A stretch of 64,000 bases of DNA from Rickettsiales bacterium UBA2645 (lineage in GTDB: Bacteria; Pseudomonadota; Alphaproteobacteria; Rickettsiales; UBA1997): assembly GCA_002359655.1 (NCBI GenBank), contig DENL01000024.1, positions 17,853 to 81,852 on the forward strand. Direction: 5' to 3'. Of this stretch, positions 35,902 to 45,605 are shown piece after piece. The notes beneath the pieces are model-generated. The model saw only the letters and a list, made by a program, of their open reading frames with translations, was not told the origin of the DNA and searched no databases. A program made the position numbers and the translations under genes. Each line of letters starts with the position of its first letter. Within the stretch, counting starts at the first letter, position 1.

Positions 35902-36785
35902 TGAAAACTTTAAAAATTTTAACTCTACTGCTTTTTATTCTAATGCCATTTTCTGCCAAAGCTGTTCAACAGCCACGCTTTCTTGGAACTGAGAAAAAAT
36001 TTAGAAGTTACGTTTATAATCCAAATGATGTTTATCTCTACATTGGGCACTACACTTATCAAGGATTCATCGAGTTTGAAACTGGAGAAACAATCAGCAC
36101 AATTTCAATGGGCGATCCATCTTTATGGATGTTTGAACATTTATCAAATCGCCTTTTCTTAAAACCAGTTGGTGAAGATAAATCCGAAACCAACATGACA
36201 ATAATCACCAATAAAAGAATTTATCACTTCGAACTTATGGCCAAAGAAGCCAAAGGCATAAATGACAAAGATTTAATTTTTGTCGCCAAGTTTGTTTATC
36301 CTGATGAAAAAGATAAAAATATCGTTGAGTTCACTAAAGCTGACAAATCTGACGAACCTGATATGCATGACTTGTCAATTTATAATTTCAATTATCAATA
36401 TACTGGTGAACCTTCAATTGCTCCCCTTAAAGTCTTTGATAATGGCGAGTTCACCTATTTTCAATTTCCCAAAAAGAATGCTGAAATTCCGGCTGTATTC
36501 ACAGTTGATTCTGCTGGTTTTGAGTCTTTAGTTAACTTCAGATCTGCTGGTCAATATATAATTGTTGAAAGAGTCTCTCCGCAATTCACTCTCAGAAATG
36601 GTGCGGATATTGTCTGTGTTTATAACGCAACTATGTACAGCAATGGAAAATCAACATCAGCCCCAAGATCAATTGGTGGATCTGTTCCACCAAGTTCTTT
36701 CGCGGTTCCACAAATTACAAATGGCGCTTTACCACAACAAAATATTCAGCAACCTTCAGCACCAACTCCAAGATTTTTACAATAA
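35901..36785 (+). CDS. virB9: T4SS outer-membrane complex protein VirB9
   Basis: A secreted protein that binds VirB7 and VirB10 in the outer-membrane core of the T4SS. It has a signal peptide (residues about 5-21, ending PFSAKA). The N-terminal VirB9 domain shows YNPNDVYLYIGHYTYQGFIEF, GDPSLWMFEHLSNRLFLKP, TNMTIITNKRIYHFEL and NFNYQYTG. The C-terminal domain reads PLKVFDNGEFTYFQFP and NGADIVCVYN. The end is Pro/Ser/Gln-rich. virB7 and virB10 are not adjacent, unlike the usual cluster. Confidence 0.9.
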   Translation: MKTLKILTLLLFILMPFSAKAVQQPRFLGTEKKFRSYVYNPNDVYLYIGHYTYQGFIEFETGETISTISMGDPSLWMFEHLSNRLFLKPVGEDKSETNMTIITNKRIYHFELMAKEAKGINDKDLIFVAKFVYPDEKDKNIVEFTKADKSDEPDMHDLSIYNFNYQYTGEPSIAPLKVFDNGEFTYFQFPKKNAEIPAVFTVDSAGFESLVNFRSAGQYIIVERVSPQFTLRNGADIVCVYNATMYSNGKSTSAPRSIGGSVPPSSFAVPQITNGALPQQNIQQPSAPTPRFLQ

Positions 36786-36835
36786 TTCAGGCTTCTTAAA
36801 ATTCTATTAGCCTGACTAAATCAAAGAAATTCATC

Positions 36836-39358
36836 ATGTCTGACATTACAAAAATCGAAAACTATAACCACAAAATTGCCGAGAAAAAATGGCAAAAAAT
36901 TTGGCAAGAAAAAGATATTTTTAAATTTGATGAAAATTCCTCTAAAGAAAAATATTATGTTCTTGAAATGTTTCCTTATCCATCAGGAAAGATTCACGTA
37001 GGACATTTGCGTAACTACGCTATTGGAGACTCGGTAGCTCGTTTTAAAAAATCTCAAGGCTTTAATGTTTTACACCCAATGGGTTTTGATGCTTTTGGCT
37101 TACCTGCTGAAAACGCTGCTTTAGAACATAAAATTCATCCGCAAGATTGGACGCTTTCCAATATCGAAACCATGAAAGCCGAACTAAAATCAATTGGTCT
37201 TGCAATTGACTGGAGTCGTGAGCTCGCAACTTGCTTGCCTGATTACTACAAACATGAACAAAAAATTTTCCTCGATTTTTTTAAAGCTGGTTTGGCTTAT
37301 CAAAAAGAATCTTTTGTTAATTGGGATCCAATCGACCAAACAGTTTTGGCTAATGAACAAGTCATTGATGGAAGAGGTTGGCGTAGTGGCGCAATTGTGG
37401 AAAAGAAAAAACTAAAACAATGGTTTTTAAAAGTTTCTGATTTTTCTGAAGAATTACTCAGTGAGCTAAAAAATCTTAAAGGCTGGGACGATCGTGTTTT
37501 AGCGATGCAAGAAAAATGGATTGGTAAAAGTGAAGGTCAAATTATCAGCTTTTTTATTGACAGAACTGCACTTAACTCAACTACAGACTCAATTAAAGTT
37601 TACACAACAAGACCAGACACTTTATTTGGCGCTTCTTTCCTTGGTATTTCACCACATCATCCAATTGCTTTAGAATTGGCACAAACAAATTCTGCGGCAA
37701 AAAACTTTATTGAAGAATGTAACGCCTCAGCAGTTGATGAACAAACCATCGAAAAGCAAGAAAAGAAAGGCTTTAGAACCGGTTTGCAAGTTATTCACCC
37801 TCTTGATCCAAAACAAAAACTCGACGTTTATATCGCCAACTTTGTTTTGATGGAATATGGCACTGGCGCAGTATTTGGCTGCCCTGCTCACGATGAACGC
37901 GATTTTGAGTTTGCCACAAAATATAATCTACCAATTCGTCAAGTGGTTGATAGCTCTGGCTCTCCATTACCTTATCTTGAGGATGGCGTCATAATTAATT
38001 CTGATTTTTTAAATGGCTTAGACAGCGCGCAAGGCAAAGAAAAAGTTTTTGAAGTTTTATCAAAAAAAGGTCAGGCAACAAAAAAAATAAATTATCGTTT
38101 GCGCGATTGGGGCATAAGTCGTCAGCGTTATTGGGGTTGTCCGATTCCTATTCTTTATTTAGAAGACGGCTCAGCTGTTGCAGTTCCAGAAGAAGAGTTG
38201 CCAGTTCAATTGCCGCAAAATGTTGAATTTACAGGTGCTGGAAATCCTCTAGCACTTCATCCAACTTGGAAATATACCACTTATAAAGGTCAAAAAGCTA
38301 TTCGTGAAACCGATACTTTTGACACTTTTTTTGAAAGCTCGTGGTATTTTTTGCGCTTTGCTTCGCAACCAAAAGACAAAGCTTTTTTGGCTGAAGCAGT
38401 AAATAAATTTTTGCCAGTTGATCAATATATTGGCGGCGTTGAACACGCAGTTTTGCATTTGCTTTATGCCAGATTTTTTACCAAAGCTTTAAAAAAATGT
38501 GGCTATTTAGATTTTACAGAACCTTTCGCAAACCTTCTTACTCAAGGCATGGTTTGTCATCAAACTTATAAAGATAAAAAAACTGGCAAATGGATTTTTC
38601 CTTCCGAAGCTTTAGAGAAAAAGCCAGAAGAAATTATTATTGGCAGAAGTGAAAAAATGAGTAAATCGAAAAAAAATACCGTTGAACTGGCTCGCATCCT
38701 TGAATCCTACGGCGCAGATACTGCACGTCTTTTTATGCTTTCAGATTCTCCTGCTTCTCGTGATTTAGAATGGTCAGAAAGTGGCATTGACGGAGCCTGG
38801 AAATATGTTAATCGCTTGTGGAAATTGATTGCAGTAAATGCAGAGAAATCTAGCGAGATCGCGGTTAACTCTAATCATCAAATTACAAAACTGACTCACA
38901 AAACTATTGCTGCCGTAAAAGATGAATATGAAAAAGTAAGCTTTAATCGCGCTATTGCCAAGATTCGCGAATTTTCAAACGCATTAGAAAAATTCGAAGT
39001 TAAATCAAAAGACGAAATAGCAGTGATGAATTTTGCCTTAAAAAATTTAGTGATTTTAATTTCACCAATCATGCCGCATTTAGCGGAAGAATGCTGGCAG
39101 AAACTTGGCAATCAAGGTTTAGCCAGTGAAGCTGAATTTCCTAAATTTAATCCTGAATTAATTTTTGAAGATCAAGTTGGTGTTGCTGTTCAAGTTGCAG
39201 GAAAGCTTAGAGCTGTGATTCAAATGACAAAAGGAGCAAGCAAAGAAGAGATGCAAAAATTAGCCTTTGAAAACGATAACGTAAAAAAATTCATCGAAGG
39301 CCAAGAGGTTAAAAAAATAATTATTGTACCAGATAAATTGGTTAATGTGGTGTTATAA
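36836..39358 (+). CDS. leuS: Leucyl-tRNA synthetase
   Basis: Class I aminoacyl-tRNA synthetase charging tRNA-Leu. HIGH-type motif PYPSGKIHVGHLRNY lies near residues 47-61 and KMSKS near 607, with the CP1 editing region (YTTRPDTLFGASF) between them. At 840 residues it is complete. The stop is one base away from the stop of a convergent minus-strand gene. Confidence 0.97.
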   Translation: MSDITKIENYNHKIAEKKWQKIWQEKDIFKFDENSSKEKYYVLEMFPYPSGKIHVGHLRNYAIGDSVARFKKSQGFNVLHPMGFDAFGLPAENAALEHKIHPQDWTLSNIETMKAELKSIGLAIDWSRELATCLPDYYKHEQKIFLDFFKAGLAYQKESFVNWDPIDQTVLANEQVIDGRGWRSGAIVEKKKLKQWFLKVSDFSEELLSELKNLKGWDDRVLAMQEKWIGKSEGQIISFFIDRTALNSTTDSIKVYTTRPDTLFGASFLGISPHHPIALELAQTNSAAKNFIEECNASAVDEQTIEKQEKKGFRTGLQVIHPLDPKQKLDVYIANFVLMEYGTGAVFGCPAHDERDFEFATKYNLPIRQVVDSSGSPLPYLEDGVIINSDFLNGLDSAQGKEKVFEVLSKKGQATKKINYRLRDWGISRQRYWGCPIPILYLEDGSAVAVPEEELPVQLPQNVEFTGAGNPLALHPTWKYTTYKGQKAIRETDTFDTFFESSWYFLRFASQPKDKAFLAEAVNKFLPVDQYIGGVEHAVLHLLYARFFTKALKKCGYLDFTEPFANLLTQGMVCHQTYKDKKTGKWIFPSEALEKKPEEIIIGRSEKMSKSKKNTVELARILESYGADTARLFMLSDSPASRDLEWSESGIDGAWKYVNRLWKLIAVNAEKSSEIAVNSNHQITKLTHKTIAAVKDEYEKVSFNRAIAKIREFSNALEKFEVKSKDEIAVMNFALKNLVILISPIMPHLAEECWQKLGNQGLASEAEFPKFNPELIFEDQVGVAVQVAGKLRAVIQMTKGASKEEMQKLAFENDNVKKFIEGQEVKKIIIVPDKLVNVVL

Positions 39359-39359
39359 T

Positions 39360-40034
39360 TTAACGCTTATTTTCTTTCGATTGATCCTCGTCAAGCTTTT
39401 GGTTTCCTAGTTTTATAATTATAGTTGAAGGAGTTTGTTTTATTAGTTTTAGATTTTCTAAAGCCATTTGTCTTGAAGCTGATCCTTTTATTTTTTTTAG
39501 CTCAGTAATCAAAGTGGGATTCATCGCGTTATTAATTCTTTCGTCGCCTTCAAGAGTGAATATTAGCAAATTCAGTGCGGCGCGCATCAGCTCTGGAGTA
39601 TTATCAATCAAAATATCACCAGTACCCTTTAAAACTACATTGCAAAAATCATTACCACTCCAAGAAGTGTGACTAACTTCTTTATCGTTTCCATTTTCCT
39701 TTAAAACTTGCTCGATTTTTTCTTTAAAACTTTTTTGTAACTTTTCTTTAAAAGTTTTTTCCGATTCTTTTTCCATCACACTGCATTTTACATCTTTGAT
39801 TTCAGAGCCTAATTGGCGCATCTCGTTAAGAACATGACTTAAGTTTTCATTAACTTTTTCTGAGTTATCAAAGTGCGCAATGGCAGCGATCTGATTTTCG
39901 ATATCAACCAAAATAACGATTTTACCGTTTTTGGCGTTTGGAGCTATGATAAAGGAATCTCCAACAACGATGCCATATTCTCCGCGCAATATGATCTCTG
40001 GTTTCTCTTTAGAAATATTATTGAGGTCAATCAT
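39360..40034 (-). CDS. Hypothetical protein, 224 residues
   Basis: I do not recognise a family. Residues about 15-75 look like a compact alpha/beta domain (EYGIVVGDSFIIAPN, KIVILVDIENQIAAIAHFDN), with a faint resemblance to CheD-like folds but without its Cys-His pair. A Lys/Glu-rich, probably coiled-coil stretch follows (about 85-120), then a helical region with DILIDNTPELMRAALNLLIFTLEGDERINN. There is no signal peptide or membrane segment, so it is probably cytoplasmic. It converges with leuS one base apart and is divergent from carA across a 113-bp gap. Confidence 0.7.
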   Translation of the reverse strand: MIDLNNISKEKPEIILRGEYGIVVGDSFIIAPNAKNGKIVILVDIENQIAAIAHFDNSEKVNENLSHVLNEMRQLGSEIKDVKCSVMEKESEKTFKEKLQKSFKEKIEQVLKENGNDKEVSHTSWSGNDFCNVVLKGTGDILIDNTPELMRAALNLLIFTLEGDERINNAMNPTLITELKKIKGSASRQMALENLKLIKQTPSTIIIKLGNQKLDEDQSKENKR

Positions 40035-40147
40035 GATTTTGAAATTTGAATAAAGATTCTTCAGGTTGCTTGTTGAAGATTTATTTGAGAAAAATTAATT
40101 TGTAAATAAATGCAAAGCCTTTCAACTCCCGCAAATTTTAGCTTCAA

Positions 40148-41320
40148 ATGAAAGACACAAACAATTTTTATCAGTCGTCAAAAAATGCTGCGCTGATTTT
40201 CGCTGATGGATCTTGTTTTTACGGACATGGCATCGGTAAGAAATCCACAACTAAAGGCGAAATCTGCTTTAATACAGCTATGACTGGCTACCAAGAAATA
40301 TTAACCGATCCTTCATATTTAGGGCAAATCATTAATTTTACTTTTCCTCATATTGGAAATGTTGGAATCAATAATTCTGACATTGAAGCAAAATCTCCAA
40401 GAGCCGCAGGCCTTATAATTCGTGAACCAATCACCGCTCCTGCAAATTATCGCTCTGAGTCTGGCCTTAATGATTGGTTAATAAAAAATAATATCACTGG
40501 CATTTGCGGAGTTGATACCAGACAAATCACCAAAATCATTAAAGCTAAAGGTGCAAAGTCCGTAGCAATTATTTATCAAGATGGAATTGACGAAAATCTT
40601 ATTCAAAAAACTATCGCTGAATTAAAAAATTATGGTGATTTAAGCGGAGTAGAACTGGCTTCAAAAGCCAGTTTGAATCAAGAATATAAATGGTTGCAAG
40701 AGGGAAAATGGCAACAAGACAAAAACTCTTATGAAGAAATTTCTACTAAAAAATTTAAAGTCGTGGCAATTGATTATGGCACTAAACTCAATATTTTACG
40801 TTGCTTGACTCAAGCTGGTTGCGACGTCACAATTCTTGGAGCTAAAGCAAGCTACAAAGATATTATGGCCCATAATCCTGATGGCGTATTTTTATCCAAC
40901 GGTCCGGGAGATCCAGCTGAAACTGGCAAATACGCAATTGCAACAATTCAAGAAATTATCAAAAATAAAATCCCGCTTTTTGGAATTTGCCTCGGTCACC
41001 AACTTTTAGCTTTAGCAATTGGCGCTCAAACCAAAAAAATGGCGCAAGGCCATCGCGGCGCTAATCACCCAGTACAAGATTTAAGAAATAAAAAAGTTGA
41101 GATCACCAGTCAAAATCACGGCTTTTGTGTTGATGCAGCAACAATCCCAGATATTGCCGAAGTTACTCATATTTCACTTTTCGACAATTCAGTTGAAGGT
41201 CTGCGCTTAAAAAATGGTTTGGCTTTTTCAGTGCAATATCACCCAGAAAGTTCTCCCGGACCAGATGATAGTTTTTACTTATTTGAAGAATTTATCTCCT
41301 TAATGAAAAACAAAAAATGA
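40148..41320 (+). CDS. carA: Carbamoyl-phosphate synthase small subunit
   Basis: Glutaminase subunit giving ammonia to CarB for pyrimidine and arginine synthesis. The N-terminal domain has ALIFADGSCFYGHGIG and EICFNTAMTGYQEILTDPSY. The GATase-I domain has SNGPGDP, the catalytic Cys near residue 282 in FGICLGHQLLALA, and the His-Glu pair in VQYHPESSPGP. At 390 residues it is normal. carB is not in the window. The stop overlaps the start of the next membrane protein in an ATGA arrangement. Confidence 0.96.
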   Translation: MKDTNNFYQSSKNAALIFADGSCFYGHGIGKKSTTKGEICFNTAMTGYQEILTDPSYLGQIINFTFPHIGNVGINNSDIEAKSPRAAGLIIREPITAPANYRSESGLNDWLIKNNITGICGVDTRQITKIIKAKGAKSVAIIYQDGIDENLIQKTIAELKNYGDLSGVELASKASLNQEYKWLQEGKWQQDKNSYEEISTKKFKVVAIDYGTKLNILRCLTQAGCDVTILGAKASYKDIMAHNPDGVFLSNGPGDPAETGKYAIATIQEIIKNKIPLFGICLGHQLLALAIGAQTKKMAQGHRGANHPVQDLRNKKVEITSQNHGFCVDAATIPDIAEVTHISLFDNSVEGLRLKNGLAFSVQYHPESSPGPDDSFYLFEEFISLMKNKK

Positions 41321-42816
41321 GCGCAATTGGTAATATTTACCTAATCATTTTTTTACCGCTTTTTTCATCACTGCTTTGTCAAATTTTTAGTAAAAAATCT
41401 CTACCTTTCTCGATCGCTTTATCTTCTCTGATCTTGGTTTTTTTTCTGATTTTAAAAGTTCTGCCCGATGTTTTGATTTACGAAAAAATCAGCAAAGATT
41501 TTGAATTAGCACCACTTTCAATCGCTTTAGAATTCAAGCTTGATGTACTTGGAATTATTTTTCTGCTATTGGTTACCTTCCTGAAAATCGTTATTCTATT
41601 TTATTATCGCTTCGACATTGAAAGCTTTTTGGATCAGCGCGGTCGTAAAATTTTTTACTCGGTTTATTTACTTCACCTTTTTGCGTTGGTCGGAATTTTC
41701 ACCAGCAATAATCTGCTTAATTTATTTTTCTTTTTTGAAATTTATGCCTTTGGCTTTTTTGCTATTTCATCAATTTCAAAAAACCTGAAAATTTCAAAAT
41801 TATCTTTTCGCTATTTTTGCCTTAACTCCGCTTCTTCACTAATAATTTTATTCTGCTTTTTAGCGATTTATTTAACGTTTGGAGAAATAAATTTTAACTA
41901 CATCAACGAAATTTTTGCTTTAAACGCAAATTCAAATAGCTGGTTTTCAGCCATAATTTGTCTGCTTCTGCTGCTTGCTTTTGTCGTTAAGTTTTTTCCA
42001 TTTTGGCTTTATTTTGAAAATCTTAAAAGCATCAATTTGATTACAAATTTTATTGCGGTCGATTCACTTTTTATCAAAACAAATGTGGGAATTTTTATCG
42101 TTTTAAAATTCTTATATTTTTTCTTTGGCAGTCATTTGATCTTTGACCAATTTGATTTAGCACCATTTTTAATCTTCATCTCGCTGCTGATAATTTTTTA
42201 TAGCGCGATTAAACTCCACGGCCAAAAACATTTAAAAACCATCGCTGCCTATCTTTGTCTTAATAATCTTGGATTTATTTTAGCTTGCTTAGCCTTGCAA
42301 AGCTTTGAATCGCTGCAAGCGCTATTTTTTTATTTACTTAATTTCAGTTTGGTAAATTTACTGATTTTTATTTTTGCAACTTTTTTAAAAAGAAATTTCA
42401 AAACTTCTTCGATAAATAAAATTTGGCTGGTCAAACAAAACAGCTATCTGCTGGCCTTACCAATAAAATTATTAATAGTTTTTATCGCGGCTTTTCCGCT
42501 TTCGATTTTATTTTTTGCTAATTGGTATTTAGCTTATGCAAGCTTTAGTCTTGATTTTAGTGCTTTCTTATTGGTTGGTTTGGTCGTTTCAAATTTTGTT
42601 CATATTAGCTTAGCTAATAAAATTATCGTAGCATTTTCTAAAAATGATGCCAAGTCCGATTGGCAAAAAACTAAATTGTCGGCCAAGCAATATGGCTTTT
42701 ACTTAGCTTCTTTCTGGTTTTTGATTACGACAATTTACTTTTTATCTTTAACTTCAGGCCTTGCAAATAGCCTTTCTTTAAGACTTGCTTCGTTTTTACT
42801 TTCAAACTCGATTTAA
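41317..42816 (+). CDS. NuoM/MnhD-like proton-antiporter membrane subunit
   Basis: A hydrophobic protein of 499 residues with about a dozen predicted membrane helices. It belongs to the complex I/Mrp antiporter-like family (proton_antipo_M type). Key charged residues survive: Glu in NLLNLFFFFEIYAFGFF (TM5), Lys in AFVVKFFPFW (TM7) and Lys in DSLFIKTNVGIF (TM8). It could be a Mrp-type Na+/H+ antiporter subunit or a complex I paralogue; Rickettsiales are known for extra NuoL/MnhD-like genes. The start overlaps the carA stop by 4 bp, and a second such protein follows 8 bp later. Confidence 0.75.
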   Translation: MSAIGNIYLIIFLPLFSSLLCQIFSKKSLPFSIALSSLILVFFLILKVLPDVLIYEKISKDFELAPLSIALEFKLDVLGIIFLLLVTFLKIVILFYYRFDIESFLDQRGRKIFYSVYLLHLFALVGIFTSNNLLNLFFFFEIYAFGFFAISSISKNLKISKLSFRYFCLNSASSLIILFCFLAIYLTFGEINFNYINEIFALNANSNSWFSAIICLLLLLAFVVKFFPFWLYFENLKSINLITNFIAVDSLFIKTNVGIFIVLKFLYFFFGSHLIFDQFDLAPFLIFISLLIIFYSAIKLHGQKHLKTIAAYLCLNNLGFILACLALQSFESLQALFFYLLNFSLVNLLIFIFATFLKRNFKTSSINKIWLVKQNSYLLALPIKLLIVFIAAFPLSILFFANWYLAYASFSLDFSAFLLVGLVVSNFVHISLANKIIVAFSKNDAKSDWQKTKLSAKQYGFYLASFWFLITTIYFLSLTSGLANSLSLRLASFLLSNSI

Positions 42817-42824
42817 AGATTTTT

Positions 42825-44282
42825 ATGTTGAAAGCGCAGTTTTTATTACTCTCAATCAGCATCATTCCACTCTTTAACTGCCTACTTATAAAGCTATTTC
42901 AAAGTTCAGAAAAATTAATAAACATAATAAGCAAGCTACTGCCAATTTTATTTTTTTTGCATTTAATAGGTCTGCTTAACGGCTTGAATAAAGGGCAAGT
43001 TTATATTGAGCTTATCAAAAGCGCGCCAAGCATTTCTTTTGGCTTTATGTTAGATTCAATAACGCTGAAATTTTTATTTTTGCTGAACTTTATTTGGATA
43101 ATTTTTGTTTTTTATTCGCATCGTTTTTTACGCTTGCAAGACGCTAAAAATTTAAGTGAATTCAAACTATTTTTTGCTATCGCGATCGCGTTGATAAATT
43201 TAGTTTTTATTTCACAAAATTTATTGACCAGTTTGCTTTTCTACAATTGTTTGGCGCTACTTTGCCACTTTCTTGCCGTCAAATTTTTGTATAAAAAAGA
43301 GGATAAATTTTCTTATATTTTTACCTCTTTGCTTTATTTAGAATCTCTGTTTTTCTTTTTCACCATCGTCGCTACTTATAAATTTAGCGGCAGAATTGAA
43401 TTTTCTACTAACGGAATTTTACCTAAAAATCTCGAGCAAATTAAAGCAGCTATTTTACTGATTTTATATTTAGGCGGATTGTTTTGCGCAGTTATTTTAC
43501 CTTCTTATCTGCTTTATCGTAAGGTCAGTTTTGATTTATTGATTGTTTATGTTTTGTTCTTTTTATCTTACGCCTTAAGCAGCCTTTATATCTTGCTTAA
43601 AATACTAGTTTTGGTTTTTTCTCTTAGCAGCTTTTCACAAATAATTTTAAAAATTGGCTTGGGATATTTTGATTTTATTTTGCTGCTCAATCTTCTGATT
43701 TCAGGAGCTTTTCTTCTTTTAAGCAAAAATTTTAAGTCAGCTTTTTTCTATCTTCTTTTTAATCAGCTTTTCTTTGCTTTATTTGCAATTTTTACTTTTG
43801 CCGCCTTTAACCAAGGCAAAGTCTATTTAGTTTTGTTGTCTTTTTTACTTTCAATAACTCTAGTTTTTTTCTGTTTTTCTAACCTAACTTTATATTTAAG
43901 TAAGGCTGAAAACAAAAGCTTGGCTGGCTTATTTTACGATTTCAAAATAACGATGACCTTGCTTGCTTTTGCTCTTCTAAACTTGATTGGAATTGTTCCA
44001 ACAATATCTGCTTTAGAAAAATTTTTCTTAGCTAAAATTATTCTGCAGAAAAAAATATTTTTAACTGCGGCAATTTTTGTTTCTAATGCCTTAATTTTAG
44101 CCTTATTTAGTTGTCGTTTATTTTATATTTTGCTCAGTAAAAGCGAAGTCACTAGATCAGAGCATGATTTAAAACTAGCCAAAGATATTGATTTCGATTC
44201 TAGCCTAACTTTAACTGCCCTTATAACCGCAATTATGCTAGTTTTAGCTTTGATATTAAAAAACTTTTTCCCCTATGAGTGA
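42825..44282 (+). CDS. Divergent NuoL/NuoM-like membrane protein
   Basis: A 485-residue polytopic protein with the helix pattern of antiporter-like subunits. It has lost the usual proton-path residues: the TM5 Glu position reads FYNCLALL, and the TM7 Lys region reads LYLGGLFCAVILPSYL. It may be a structural partner of the preceding protein. Its stop lies inside the first codons of proA (8-bp overlap). The family assignment rests on overall pattern and position next to a clearer homologue. Confidence 0.6.
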   Translation: MLKAQFLLLSISIIPLFNCLLIKLFQSSEKLINIISKLLPILFFLHLIGLLNGLNKGQVYIELIKSAPSISFGFMLDSITLKFLFLLNFIWIIFVFYSHRFLRLQDAKNLSEFKLFFAIAIALINLVFISQNLLTSLLFYNCLALLCHFLAVKFLYKKEDKFSYIFTSLLYLESLFFFFTIVATYKFSGRIEFSTNGILPKNLEQIKAAILLILYLGGLFCAVILPSYLLYRKVSFDLLIVYVLFFLSYALSSLYILLKILVLVFSLSSFSQIILKIGLGYFDFILLLNLLISGAFLLLSKNFKSAFFYLLFNQLFFALFAIFTFAAFNQGKVYLVLLSFLLSITLVFFCFSNLTLYLSKAENKSLAGLFYDFKITMTLLAFALLNLIGIVPTISALEKFFLAKIILQKKIFLTAAIFVSNALILALFSCRLFYILLSKSEVTRSEHDLKLAKDIDFDSSLTLTALITAIMLVLALILKNFFPYE

Positions 44283-45534
44283 CATAAAACGCCGAGTTGA
44301 AAAAATCTGCCAAGACGCCAAAAAAGCAAGTCTGAGCATTGCCAATTTTGATTCTAACTTGAAAGACCAAGTTCTTCTTGAAGTTGTAAAACTAATCAAA
44401 AAAAACGCTGAAAAAATCATCAAAGCTAATCAAAGAGATGTGAAAGCGGCTAAAGAAAATAATCTCGATCCAGCCAAAATTGATCGCCTTACTCTTGATG
44501 AAAAACGTGTTGCCGCTTTGGCAAGCGCTGTAAAAGAAATTATTAAACTTCCTGATCCAGTCGGAAAAATTCTCTACGATGTCAAAAGAGAAAGCGGCAT
44601 TAATGTCAAAAGAATCACTACGCCAATTGGTGTGATGTTGGCAATTTTTGAATCGCGTCCAAATGTCACTTCTGATATCGCAGCCTTGTCACTTAAGTCA
44701 GGAAATGCAGTGATTTTGCGCTCTGGCTCTGATTGTATTAACTCCGCAAAAATTTTGGTCGATATTTATCGCGAAGCTTTGGATCGTTTTTCACTCGATA
44801 AAGACGCGGTAATTTTAGTCACGGAAACTAGCAGAGAATTTGTCACAGAATTACTGAAAATGGAAAACTACATTGATGTGATAATTCCTCGCGGCGGAAA
44901 ATCTCTAATCAAAGCTGTAACCGATCACACTAAAATTGCGGTGTTTCGCCATCTTGATGGCAATTGTCACACCTATATTCACGAAAAAGCTGATTTTGAA
45001 AAAGCTCGTCGCATTTTATTTAATGCCAAAATGCGTAGAGTAGGGATCTGCGGCGCAACAGAATCTTTATTAATCGATAAAAGAATCGCCAAAAAAATTC
45101 TGCCTCTAATTGTTGACGATTTAACTGAAGTTGAATGTGAAATTCGCGGCGACAAAGCCTGTCTTGAAATTGACGAAAGAATAAAACTGGCAAGCGAAAA
45201 AGATTATTACACAGAATTTTTAGACAAAATTATTGCCGTAAAAATCGTTAAAGATATTGACGACGCTATAAAACACATTTCCACCTACAGCTCTTCTCAC
45301 ACCGAAAGTATTGTCACCGAAGATGAAAAAGCAGCGCAGCATTTTTTAAGCAGAGTCAATTCTGCAATTGTTATGCACAACGCTTCGACGCAATTTGCCG
45401 ATGGTGGAGAATTTGGCCTTGGTGCTGAAGTTGGAATCGCCACTGGTAAACTTCACGCCCGCGGTCCAGTTGGTTTGGAACAGCTAGTCACTTATAAATA
45501 TATTGTTGAGGCTGACTGCGCAATTAGAAGTTAA
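44275..45534 (+). CDS. proA: Glutamate-5-semialdehyde dehydrogenase
   Basis: Second step of proline synthesis (gamma-glutamyl phosphate reductase). It carries IFESRPNVTSDIAALSLKSGNAVILRSGS, VIIPRGGKSLI, DGNCHTYIH, the catalytic Cys in RRVGICGATESLL and the late block ASTQFADGGEFGLGAEVGI; each motif is characteristic. At 419 residues it is complete. proB is not here. Proline synthesis is unusual for the most reduced Rickettsiales. The gene overlaps the upstream membrane protein by 8 bp. Confidence 0.96.
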   Translation: MSDIKRRVEKICQDAKKASLSIANFDSNLKDQVLLEVVKLIKKNAEKIIKANQRDVKAAKENNLDPAKIDRLTLDEKRVAALASAVKEIIKLPDPVGKILYDVKRESGINVKRITTPIGVMLAIFESRPNVTSDIAALSLKSGNAVILRSGSDCINSAKILVDIYREALDRFSLDKDAVILVTETSREFVTELLKMENYIDVIIPRGGKSLIKAVTDHTKIAVFRHLDGNCHTYIHEKADFEKARRILFNAKMRRVGICGATESLLIDKRIAKKILPLIVDDLTEVECEIRGDKACLEIDERIKLASEKDYYTEFLDKIIAVKIVKDIDDAIKHISTYSSSHTESIVTEDEKAAQHFLSRVNSAIVMHNASTQFADGGEFGLGAEVGIATGKLHARGPVGLEQLVTYKYIVEADCAIRS

Positions 45535-45539
45535 ACAAA

Positions 45540-45568
45540 CTTGAAATTGCTTCAAAAAATTATTATCT
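45540..45568 (+). promoter_or_regulatory. Candidate RpoH-type heat-shock promoter of clpB
   Basis: CTTGAA at 45540-45545, then 17 bp, then TTATCT at 45563-45568 fits the alphaproteobacterial heat-shock consensus (CTTG, about 18 bp, CYTATnT) except for the first base of the -10 box. It lies in the 71-bp gap between proA and clpB, about 37 bp before the clpB ATG. This was judged by eye. Confidence 0.4.
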
Positions 45569-45605
45569 CGCAATCAATCCTTCCTAAATAATTTTTTCAA
45601 AATTT

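Noticed and set aside
39360..40034. CheD-like chemoreceptor deamidase
   Set aside because: A few residues look similar, but the catalytic Cys and His context is missing and no chemotaxis genes are near.
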